DNA of 64,000 nt from Spongospora subterranea (taxonomy: Eukaryota; Endomyxa; Phytomyxea; Plasmodiophorida; Plasmodiophoridae), in the NCBI GenBank assembly GCA_900404475.1, contig OUQQ01000008.1, positions 1,371-65,370 of the forward strand. The letters are read 5' to 3'. The notes beneath the pieces are model-generated. The model was not told the DNA's origin. It did not search any database and saw only the letters and a list, made by a program, of their open reading frames with translations. Shown here one piece after another: positions 1 through 9,252 of the stretch. How positions within the stretch are numbered: the stretch's first letter is position 1; every line of letters starts with the position of its first letter. A program made the translations under genes and the position numbers.

Positions 1-105
1 TCATTGTTCGTATCGGCGATTGTCATTGTGATCGTCATTGTTCGTATCGGCGATTGTCATCGTCATCATCATTGTTCGTATCGGCGATTGTCATCAACAT
101 CATTA
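1..105. repeat. three-copy 34-bp tandem repeat
   Basis: The unit starting tcattgttcgtatcggcg recurs at positions 1, 35 and 69, a 34-bp period with small changes between copies. The array is cut by the window edge, so the true copy number is unknown. Read forward it gives low-complexity Ile/Val codons, so it is more likely a minisatellite than coding sequence. Confidence 0.85.
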
Positions 106-114
106 TTGCTGAAG

Positions 115-480
115 ATGAATATGAACGAATCGATACAGACCGTTGAAATGCTGGAAGCCCCGTCAATGGACAGCTTTAAGATTGAATCTGAGAACTGCAA
201 GCTATCAGAGTTAGAGGCATATTTAGAAAGTCAGTACTCCACAATCAACACGAATTTGATTGGAAAACGGGGCAAACAATCGTCAAAGCGGTTTCGGATA
301 ATAAAGCCAATAAAATGGGCCAAAACACGAATCCAATCAAGTGCACCGGAGATACAATCTGATAAAGATGAGCATGAGCCTTCCTGTTTTAAAGACTTAC
401 GCTCATGTGCCGATGCCATTCGTAAAGGATGGAGGGCCAGGGAAAGGCCATCCCGACGTTTTTATTCACCGATCGCATAA
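115..480 (+). CDS. hypothetical protein (possible last exon)
   Basis: An open frame from the ATG at 115 gives about 121 residues ending in a TAA. The frame stays open upstream, but only through the tandem repeat. The product is mixed-charge, with Ser/Glu-rich sequence first and a basic, Arg-rich C-terminus (around RARERPSRR). I see no recognisable domain. It could be the 3' exon of a gene starting outside the window. Its length and lack of internal stops are the only support. Confidence 0.3.
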   Translation: MNMNESIQTVEMLEAPSMDSFKIESENCKLSELEAYLESQYSTINTNLIGKRGKQSSKRFRIIKPIKWAKTRIQSSAPEIQSDKDEHEPSCFKDLRSCADAIRKGWRARERPSRRFYSPIA

Positions 481-1489
481 ACTCAACAACGACAGTTGAG
501 ATCATATCCGAAAGGCACGCCCCCTTTCATCACAGATTGCTGTTATAATAAATCAGATTAGATAGGTTTACGGCTCGTCATTCGGGAAAGACGGGGCCTG
601 TGATCGAAATCTGAGATTTTCGATTTTGAAACAACTGATCCGTTTTAGATTACACCTAACTAATTCGGTCTGATCCTCAACTGAACAGAACTTTTTGACT
701 GTCCCTTTTCCAAACCTGATAGTACAGTAATGCAGCTCACTCGTGTTTGTCCTAAACTCTTGAAAGTCCATTGGACTCTGTTCCTCCTTCAAGATAGTCA
801 CCAATCGCTGGGAGTGTTCCAAATGTGAGGATTTTCCAGGTTTACCTTGCTCCAAACAGTTCTTTCGCTATCGTTCATCTGTCTTGACATTGATTGAAGG
901 AAGTGAAAACATCGGTTGGAAGGAATGGCATAATGTGACCCGGTTATGTGTTTGATTACTTGTAATAGGGTTGTGCCGTCATCTGATTGATGGCGACAAT
1001 TATCCATTACAGGTAAATAACGGCCCTCTGTGCTCTCCGTCCTCTTACGACAGCGCGTATGTCCCCTCTTCAATAAATCATTCTTACAAGCTCTTAAGAA
1101 GTCTCGTAAACCTTATTTTACACCTGTTCACCTATACCACTGGCTTTACTTGCTAAAGGCATTACAAAACGTTTTTACTGGTAACCAACAGCTCGGTAGC
1201 TTTCTACAGACGTTTGAGGCCACATTGATCCTCAAGTAGCGGATTCTCATTCGAACAGCACTGCAAATGGTACTGAAACTCTTACCCTCAGTCAACTTGC
1301 TGTATCTGGCAGATCGCCAGTATTGTTTCCTGTTGAAGCCACCAAACACAGAAATGTTTGATCCCCAATCAATCGATCCGCTTATGAGTCACTTGTCGCA
1401 GAAAGACCTCAGATATATGGCGAATCAATCACTGCTGTTTCCATCAAAAAGCAGAATTGATCCCATTCGCCTAAAAACATTTTAATTTG
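481..1489. other. no supported gene
   Basis: Only short frames with no family resemblance occur on either strand. The right end (about 1250-1485) may be the start of the decayed retroelement that follows, since an open frame there runs towards gag-like sequence. I see no LTR, promoter or RNA gene. Confidence 0.4.
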
Positions 1490-3730
1490 GAAAATCGCTC
1501 GAGGAGGTGACCAATCCGGATATCACTACTCATGTGAAGGAAATCCTGAAAGCCACATCCGTGTCTGGAGGCGTTGATATTGACCGACGAATCCAGTCAG
1601 AAGTCGTAATAGACATGCGACTAAAAGATCCTCAAGATCGCATTTTCGACCTTTTTCTCCAGGAAGGACCTTGGGATCGCTGATTTGTTCGCTGACGAGA
1701 AGCCATCAAAAAGAAATCAAATATCTGATCAACGGCATTCGACCGAATAATTCGAACATAATGGTCGAACACGCACTCGAGTTTGCTTCTGAATCACAAG
1801 CTGCTCGAAAAGACGAAGCTTCATTCTACAAATTAGTTCTTTTAAAGGCGAAGTCACATCAAGAAGTCCATTCCATCCAAATGGGAACACAAAGTCGTAA
1901 ACCATATCCCACCACAGCTACAGGATCAACCAAATCTTAATTTCCATCACAACCAAGTACAGGTACATCTGCAAAACAATTTCAAGAATCCGGTACCTCT
2001 TTCGATGGGCGAACCACTAAAGGCGTCTTATACCGAAAACAGTCTTGGTAATTTTTTGTCGCGTCCACCCCACTATAAACGGTTATCTAGTATACAATGG
2101 AATACATTGGATACAAGTTTGTGACACAGCGACGTCCGAACAAGTGAAAGCTGACTATGACAACTTGATATGGATTCCAGGAGAATCCCATTTGAAGCAC
2201 TATATAACATCTCAGAGAAACTTCGAGGAGAACGACCAAGTCACATTAAACAAGATCTCATTTCCAATTAAACTAGACAACGGCGCGTCAAAGACGACGT
2301 TATCAGCAAAAATGGTGTCTTTGGATATCGGCGATAACGCCTGTGATGATACGAAATGTCGATCCTCCTCTGATTTGCAAACCTGCTACCATAAGTCATT
2401 CGACGACGATGTTTAAAACCGCTTTATCTCGATCTTACTCTTTTTACATTGCGGGCAGAAACCGTAAATTTTCGAAATATTGAATGCTATGTCACTGACG
2501 AGGACATGGAAACCGTTTTAATGGGTAAACCTGAACTTTTCAAGTTAGGAATTGATCCCGAAACGACTCTAAGTAGCCAACTTTTCGAGGCGCCGAATAA
2601 TCGTCGTGATGTTGAGGAAACATCCAGCACCACAGCAACTGAGGCGTCTAAACTCCAACTTCATCGTTTCGTAGTCCAAGATGATCCAGGTGATGCGGAT
2701 GCATTCAAGGAATACTGGCAGTTCCCACTTCATCCAGATTCTCATGAATTCTGTTTCTTTATGACTCATGAGGTAGTATTTACTCCTAGGCAAAAATATT
2801 CAGGGCATAATTGACTCCTTCTTCGGCATTCAAGCTGGAATGCAAGAAGCACCCGGTGACCCCATTTATACAATAGTTCTCCTCTGGTAGATGACATCTT
2901 AGGTTATGGGAAGCAATCCGTCCATTTAGCAAATCTCGAACGCACTGTATCGCGTTCGAACTACAAATCAAAGATAATTCGCAAAAGTGCGAATTGAAGG
3001 ATGTCACATGGACAGGAAGAGTAATTTCAGCGAAAGATATCATTTTTGATACTCAGCGTATTAGCCCTCTCCGTAATATGTTAATCCCGATCAACGCAGC
3101 TGATTGCAACAATTTCTCTGCGCCCTAAATTGGATGAGACACAGAATCCCGAAATTCATAGAACTGATCGACCCGCTTTAAGCGTTGTTGCTGTTATGCC
3201 AAAGAAGATTCGGCAGCTCTAAATAACACCACTACGGAAAAGAATTTATCCGATTAGCGATGGACTTGTGAGCGTGAGATTGCTTTTGATCGTCTTAAAC
3301 AGATTATCGAAAAAAGTATTGTCACGTTAGCTCATCCCAAGAACGATAAAGAAATCTGTCTTTTTCCGGACTTATCCGACAACTTCTGGTCAGTTGTTTT
3401 GACACAAGTTGCGCCCGAAGATCTTTGTTAACTAAGGAGTGAACAAGGTCATGAGCCTTATTGTTTTCTCAACGGAAATTTCGCCGCTAACGCTTTGCGT
3501 TAGCCGATCATTGAAAAGGAAGCTCCATTGTAGAAGGTTGTCAATTACTAAAGCATTTTTCTGCTACGCGACAAACCCTTTTGCATTTTCACTGATCAGA
3601 TAAAGTTAGTTTACATTTTTGATCCAACGTCGAGAGTCGCCGAGAGAAAGCATAATACTGCTGACCGCCTAGCACGTTGGGAACTACAACTAAGAACTTT
3701 TAACTTCGTCATCGAGCATATAATATGGTT
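1490..3730 (+). mobile_element. decayed Ty3/gypsy-type LTR retrotransposon
   Basis: Forward frames spell the pol order of a Ty3/gypsy element, with stops and frame changes between pieces. Gag-like sequence lies at about 1500-2040. A retropepsin-like segment with LDNGAS lies near 2273-2290, and the usual flap-end motif (VLMGKPELFKLGID) near 2518-2556. Reverse transcriptase motifs YWQFPLHPDS (about 2713) and the catalytic Asp pair in LVDDILGYG (about 2884-2910) follow. The RNase H-like tether domain (AFDRLKQIIEKS at about 3285, IFTDQIKLVYIF at about 3590, LARWELQLRTFNFVIEHI ending near 3725) comes next. The RT is in three frames and several stops are present, so the copy is dead. No integrase follows directly, and I could not find flanking LTRs. 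Confidence 0.85.
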
Positions 3731-3764
3731 AGCGATTTACGTATTCAAATAGATATTGTAGAGT

Positions 3765-5342
3765 TTATTGGAAATACGATCGCCATGTGATAGGCATTCT
3801 ATCAACAGGATCTATATCCATAGGATTAAGGCCAATTAGTGCACAATATATCGAATGATATGTCTGGTAAAATGATCGAGTGGACTTGATCCAGGACCCT
3901 TTTGATTTAAGCGACCTTTCCTTCTGTAATAAATACGCAACTCCTCGTTGAACATGGACATCAGATTCATCGGCACCCATTATTCGTAAACATTGGATGT
4001 ATTCGCCAATAATCTCAGGATCGCCTAGTCGTATAACAACTGGAATATTGCTGATGATAAAGGTAATCTCTGGGGCGAATAGTATCGAGTCTAAGCGATA
4101 CTCACCCCAATTACTCATTACGAATAACAAATGTGTGATGAAATACGATTGCGCCTTGAAACTTGCCAGACCTATCTGTTCTAGAGATTTGTATGGGCGA
4201 ATAGAGGACATATGAACAAGGACCTGCTCCACCGAACAGGATTTATCGGAACAGGCTAAATCCAGACCCAGGTTCCGGAATAGACCAGCCCAAACAAGGG
4301 CAAAGAAAAGAGATTGGTAATCGAGGGCGGTTTGAGATGGTCGGCGACAGGAAACGCAGTTTGAGGCAGAAATAGGATTCTTTCGTAGACAGGCAGGGCA
4401 TATCCCTGGAGCTAGCATTAATGGGGTTGGTGAGAGTGGGCAGAATGCCAGCAATTGAGATAAGCGGCAAAACCTGAGAGATTCCCTGATATGAGCGCGG
4501 TGTTGCTCCAGAACATGTGGCCGGCTCGAATCCAGGAAGAGCTTGGCGTGAACGGCCTCAGCGAAACAGAGGATGTGATTATGGCGATGGGAAGAGGATA
4601 TTGAGAGCAGATCAGGATAATGCTGATCCCATTGTGACATTATTTCTTTCATGTGCGAAGAAGCCAGAGATCTGATATCAGGATCGGATACTCGCTCGGC
4701 AATAAACCGAAATAAGAACAAAGCGTCACCGCCATGTTTAGCGAATTGACCATGATATTTGGAGGAAGGTGACGTGAGTAGTGCCAAAAAGGCGTCCAGA
4801 CCGCGCTTTGATGCAGATATAATGCAGGATTTAATTGATTCCATTGATGACGCATTGAAAGCAATAGGGCGCTTATTAGGATTGATAGCGAGGTTTTGTG
4901 AGGTGCAATTGCTACAGAATGAGATATAGGATGAGGGTTTATCACAATCACGACAATGTGATAGTGATGAAAGAAGATCGGTGATATACAGTGAAGGCGA
5001 TGAGTTGATCTGTGCCTGAATATTGGTAATGGATATAGGATGGATTGCGGCGAGAGCGGATCTATGGAATGAGGATAAGGTGTTGCCGTCCTGGCCCATA
5101 ACCAGCAGGTACTCAACCAGGCTAGGCAGGAGCGAATCATGATGTTCAGGTGGAGATGGCGATGGAGGGCAGGTAATAACCTGTCCAACAGACGGAGGAC
5201 TCTTCAATTTGACCAACGCATTGCTATTTTCACATAATTTAACTCTATCTCTTCTTGACTTGACCCTGGCTGTAAAAAAATCATCGATTCTTGATTGAGT
5301 AGCAAAAGATTTAGCAGATGATCGAGTGAGAGGTTTAACCAT
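3765..5342 (-). CDS. PIP-box protein with two Cys4 zinc-ribbon-like motifs
   Basis: Uninterrupted 525-residue frame from an ATG at 5342. Residues 16-23 read QSRIDDFF, a textbook PCNA-interacting peptide (Q-x-x-I/L/M-x-x-F/Y-F/Y), followed by basic sequence (VKSRRDRVK) that often strengthens PCNA binding. Two Cys4 clusters follow: CRDCDK...CSNC near residue 130 and CPACLR...CVSC near residue 320. The rest is mostly helical and Leu-rich. I do not recognise the family. The PIP-box suggests work at replication forks or repair sites with PCNA, with the Cys4 motifs as structural zinc sites; this is inference. The lack of introns sets it apart from most genes here. The 3' end lies only 35 bp from the gypsy remnant, so an insertion may have trimmed flanking sequence. 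Confidence 0.75.
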   Translation of the reverse strand: MVKPLTRSSAKSFATQSRIDDFFTARVKSRRDRVKLCENSNALVKLKSPPSVGQVITCPPSPSPPEHHDSLLPSLVEYLLVMGQDGNTLSSFHRSALAAIHPISITNIQAQINSSPSLYITDLLSSLSHCRDCDKPSSYISFCSNCTSQNLAINPNKRPIAFNASSMESIKSCIISASKRGLDAFLALLTSPSSKYHGQFAKHGGDALFLFRFIAERVSDPDIRSLASSHMKEIMSQWDQHYPDLLSISSSHRHNHILCFAEAVHAKLFLDSSRPHVLEQHRAHIRESLRFCRLSQLLAFCPLSPTPLMLAPGICPACLRKNPISASNCVSCRRPSQTALDYQSLFFALVWAGLFRNLGLDLACSDKSCSVEQVLVHMSSIRPYKSLEQIGLASFKAQSYFITHLLFVMSNWGEYRLDSILFAPEITFIISNIPVVIRLGDPEIIGEYIQCLRIMGADESDVHVQRGVAYLLQKERSLKSKGSWIKSTRSFYQTYHSIYCALIGLNPMDIDPVDRMPITWRSYFQ

Positions 5343-5424
5343 ATTATTGTGTGGACAGTAATGGGGTGGATTCCCTTTAGCCTATGGCCTATGGAGATCC
5401 CTGGTGTAGATGGCGATGCCCCGG

Positions 5425-5590
5425 CAGGAATCCCTTCTTAATCAGGTCTGGTATCCCTCTCCTGCTCCCCGTAATCAGGTCTGGTATCCTCTCCTGCGCC
5501 CCTTAATCCGGTCTGTTATCCCTCTCCTGCTCTCCTTAATCAGTTCAGTTATCCCTCTCCTGCTCCCCTGTATATATATATATATATATC
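5425..5590. repeat. pyrimidine-rich tandem repeat plus (TA)n
   Basis: Four imperfect copies of a roughly 36-40 bp unit (variants of taatcaggtctggtatccct followed by ctcctgctcc) run from about 5435 to 5568. They are followed by a short TA run at about 5571-5589 and then CT-rich sequence. The array lies just upstream of the divergent PIP-box gene start at 5342. Confidence 0.75.
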
Positions 5591-5653
5591 CCCCACTTCC
5601 CCATCAATCTCTCCCCCTTCCTCCCTATCGCTTCTCTCTCCTACACCGCTCCT

Positions 5654-5703
5654 CCTAGTCGCGCGCCAAATGCTCATCCTAGTCGCGCGCCAAATGCTCA
5701 TCC
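5654..5703. repeat. two-copy 25-bp direct repeat
   Basis: The 25-bp unit ctagtcgcgcgccaaatgct plus catc occurs twice in tandem. The GCGCGC core is GC-rich against its AT-rich surroundings. Confidence 0.8.
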
Positions 5704-5843
5704 TCTCTCACTCTTGGCCCAATCGTCCTGTTGTCCCTTTAAACTCTGTGAACCCGCACTGGCATACAGTCATCCATGGATACATTACCTTCTCTCCACC
5801 TCAGAAACTCGGGCAGGACACGAACAGCAACGACTTCGTTGTC

Positions 5844-5899
5844 AACTCGAGGAATTTGATATTCCATCGTTTACGTGCGAATATCAAATTCCTCGAGTT
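5844..5899. repeat. perfect 21-bp inverted repeat (hairpin)
   Basis: The arm at 5844-5864 (aactcgaggaatttgatatt plus c) is repeated as its exact reverse complement at 5879-5899, with a 14-nt loop (5865-5878). All 21 pairs match and pairing stops at both ends. It lies in non-coding sequence. Confidence 0.9.
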
Positions 5900-7051
5900 T
5901 CGCTGTTTACATTATAGAGCGAGCAAATTACGACCGACTTCTTGTCGGGGCACTGCAGAAACTTCTGCTGCCGGCATTACAGCCAAAGTCTGGGCGAATC
6001 TGTGGCCGCTGATGGGTTTTCCGACGGAAGGGTCGAAGTAATGAGTGTGGCTTATGTATACCGTTGGGTAGCTTATATGATTGTCGGTCTCAACAGATGA
6101 AGCGAATAGTCGATCGTCTCGCTGTTGAAGACCGCTCCAAACCAGCTCAACAAATCCGGACAGAGTCCAACATACTCATATCTGCAAGTTATCCAACGTA
6201 TCAAGTGCAAATTATGACAAAGTCTGCGGTTATCGACAGACTCCAATTTACAAGGACCGGTGGGAGCTCTGCTGACAACTTTCCGATCCATCGAGGATCC
6301 TGAACTTTCGCTGACGACTGACCGTCTCGATTCATTTTTAGGGTTTTTAAGCCCGTTTTTGGAAAATCTGCACTCCACTGAGTCTGTGGAGGGGGTCATC
6401 CAGCACTTTACAAAATATTAAGGCGTCGCGAAGTCTCTCTGTTTATTGACGCGACATATTGGATGGTACCAAAATCGTTTTCGCAATTCGGATTATGATT
6501 CCTTTATTCCAGTCTTTTAAATACTGATGACTAGCAAATCGCAATCCTTTTATCGATTTGCACTTGGGCTCATGATTCGCGAGCAGCTTAATCAGTGTAT
6601 GTTAGCTTATACTCTGCATTAATGCTCACTTAAATGTATTTTGCCATTGCGACTTCGAAATGGCGTTAGTAAACGGAATTAAAGGTTGTGTCCACTTCTG
6701 CCATCATGTCTAAGGTTGAGATTGAAAACTCACTACAGGTTCTTTTCCTGGGTTTGCCCTCAGTAACGGGTTGTCTGTTGCATTTCGAACAGGATAATAG
6801 AAGAAAACTGGCTAACTTGGGTATGGACAATCAATTGATCGGCGCTATGATGCGTCTCGTGCCCTGGATGTTTTGACTGTAGTGCCACATTCATCATCGA
6901 TTTTACAAGCAATGCCTTCATATGATGAAATACAGCAATTTGCATTATCAAGTTTTTTTGATTATTTTCGAAAAGCGTGGGTGAATCTGTTCAAACCTAA
7001 AGACTGGAACATTCACCGACAAGAGGAGAGCTAATTGTAAATCGCTAAAAA
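5900..7051. other. no identifiable gene
   Basis: Several frames of 60-110 codons exist (for example 6064-6303 forward and 6688-6876 forward), but none shows a known motif. Some could be remnants of mobile-element coding sequence. I see no RNA gene or clear regulatory signal. Confidence 0.35.
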
Positions 7052-8410
7052 GGACTCGCATTTACATTCGTCATCATCTGCTTTACGATAATAATTTCCC
7101 CAAACACAGGGATATTTTACCGGTCTCATCTCATTCAGATTATTCCATTCGATTAAATCAGTAATCCCGTATTCCCCATCATTGATGTCAATCGCTGCGA
7201 AATGTCATTGATGCAAGCGTTGAATGGACGAATGACCAATGACGTGGTTGAATTTGTGTAAAACGGAACGGTCATCGTTCTCAACAAAGAGATTAAGCAA
7301 GGTGTAATCCTTTGAACGATGCCCAACATGTGGATGCGAGAACCTCCGTTGTCAACAATGCTGTCTGAAAGTCGGTTGTTTCAGCAATTTACAGGAATAG
7401 GCGGCTCATCCAGCAGCGAGGGAAAAACATCGCGATCATGATAGGCCTTGACAATTATTTTCCCATTGCTCATCCAAACCTTAATGTATTCGTACACAAG
7501 TTGCGAGATGAAGCTGAGATTTATTTGAGGTTTCAACATGAATGCGATATTGAACAAGCGTACCACCCAACCACGCTTCTGTTATGATGTCGTCGTCAGA
7601 CCTAATATCTGAATCATATATATCGTATCTTATCAGTAATTTACATTATATATACATTCCCTCGTCTCTTGATTTGGTACCGGCAATCAGTCTCCCGTCA
7701 ACGCCATCTATCCTGTCAACTGCCTGTTTAATGATGCGCTTGAGGAGCAAAATCAAGATTATCAGCAACTTGTTGAAGCCTATCATGATCGCGATGTTCC
7801 CCCCCCCCCTGTTTTGTTAAAAATATTTCAGAGATTACACCTTGCTTAATCTCCCTGTTCAGAACGATGAACGTTCCGTTTTACACGAAATTCAACCACG
7901 TCATTGGTCATTCGTCCACGCTTGGATCATTGACATATATTCGCAGTGATTGACATCAACGATGGGGAATACGGGATTACTGATTCAATTGAATGGAATA
8001 ACCTGAACGAGATGAGACGGGTAAGACATCCCTGTGTTTGGGGAAATTATTATCGTAAAGCAGATGATGACGAATGTAAATGCGAGTCTTTTTTGATACA
8101 AGATACTAATAGGTGTCATGGTGATTTGACAGAAGTTATTCAACTGACTTAAAAACGGTATAATGATTGGCCTACTGCTCCGCCTAAATTTTTCATTATT
8201 TCCCCTTCACATTCTCGATGGGGAGAACAACTTAGTCAGACAAATGGTTGTCTGCTTTGAGGGCGACCTCTACGAATATCAAAGAATAAACCTCGAAACA
8301 AGTATAATGATGAATTTTTTATCGGTCCTCATCACTTAATACTGAACTTAATCAATAATCTAGAAGCAACCCTCGGGTATCATATCCCAGACGCAATCGA
8401 TAGATGAATT
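7052..8410. pseudogene. inverted duplication of an unidentified coding segment
   Basis: Sequence at 7052-7309 matches the reverse complement of 7834-8088 over about 255 bp with few differences. A further 21-bp perfect inverted match joins 7426-7446 to 7778-7798. The right copy (forward strand) reads as coding in pieces. It contains VEAYHDRDV near 7770-7800, an open stretch with WNNLNEMRRVRHPCVWGNYY at about 7946-8150, and then NDWPTAPPKFFIISPSHSRW after a frame change. The left copy encodes the same peptides on the minus strand (KAYHDRDVFPSLLDEPPIP, about 7387-7450). I do not recognise the protein. The right copy may be the less damaged one or a live gene with introns; the left is broken. Confidence 0.6.
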
Positions 8411-9252
8411 AAATAAAAACCCAATAAGTCATGTTCATGACTGATCGTTAACAGACGCAGCCAAGAGAAATATCCCACGCCTGGGGCCATGATCAGAGCC
8501 GAACAAACTATCAGTCATGTTCATGACTTATATTATTTGAATTATGAATTATGAATGTGGAAAGTAGTAGTTTGTGAACTGCCCTTCGCGGTCTGATACG
8601 CCGGTCAATCGATAGATATATTATTATTGAGAACGTTCAATATGGCATGTGCATGACTGATGGTAAATTGATAACTTCCAGTGTCCATTGACTAATTTCA
8701 AAGAAATGGAAACCCCAATACCACCTGTACCGAACGGATTCATAATTGAGTCTATTCCAGTGATGCACTCCGCCTTTCACTTATGATTACCAACGCTATG
8801 GCGCTATCTACAAATTCAGTCCGTCCTCCAGGTGAAAGATTTTCGTGGTTTGCTGAAGGACATAAAATCAGAGTTTTGTGCCACACAATAGTAATATAAT
8901 TGAAAATTCATTGCCATAATTAGTGTTCCCCTCAATATAGATAGTACACACTGGTCAACGATGATCATTACTAGGGCTATACCAATATAGAGTATTGCCG
9001 GATTGGGTTGGACAATTCGGTATGATCATTAAACCAATCATCCTCAGTTTTCAGTGTCTCACATCGGTCAGTTCTGGTATTGCTGTCATTCAAACTGGTC
9101 CAATCTAGTCCTATGCGGTTATTTTCGAATTCCAATGGAGCCTATAGTTCTTTCTTGTCTGTTTATTGAGGTTGTGTTTGCTTGAGCTGAGCTGATCAAT
9201 CAATACTGGATCTGAATCAATAAAATCTGATTAGAAAGATGGCGTTATCGCT
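8411..9252. other. no supported gene
   Basis: AT-rich intergenic DNA with a short recurring motif (gtcatgttcatgac at about 8430 and 8513, with a variant near 8645). No open frame of note occurs. It follows the 3' end of the minus-strand TRP-like gene. Confidence 0.4.
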
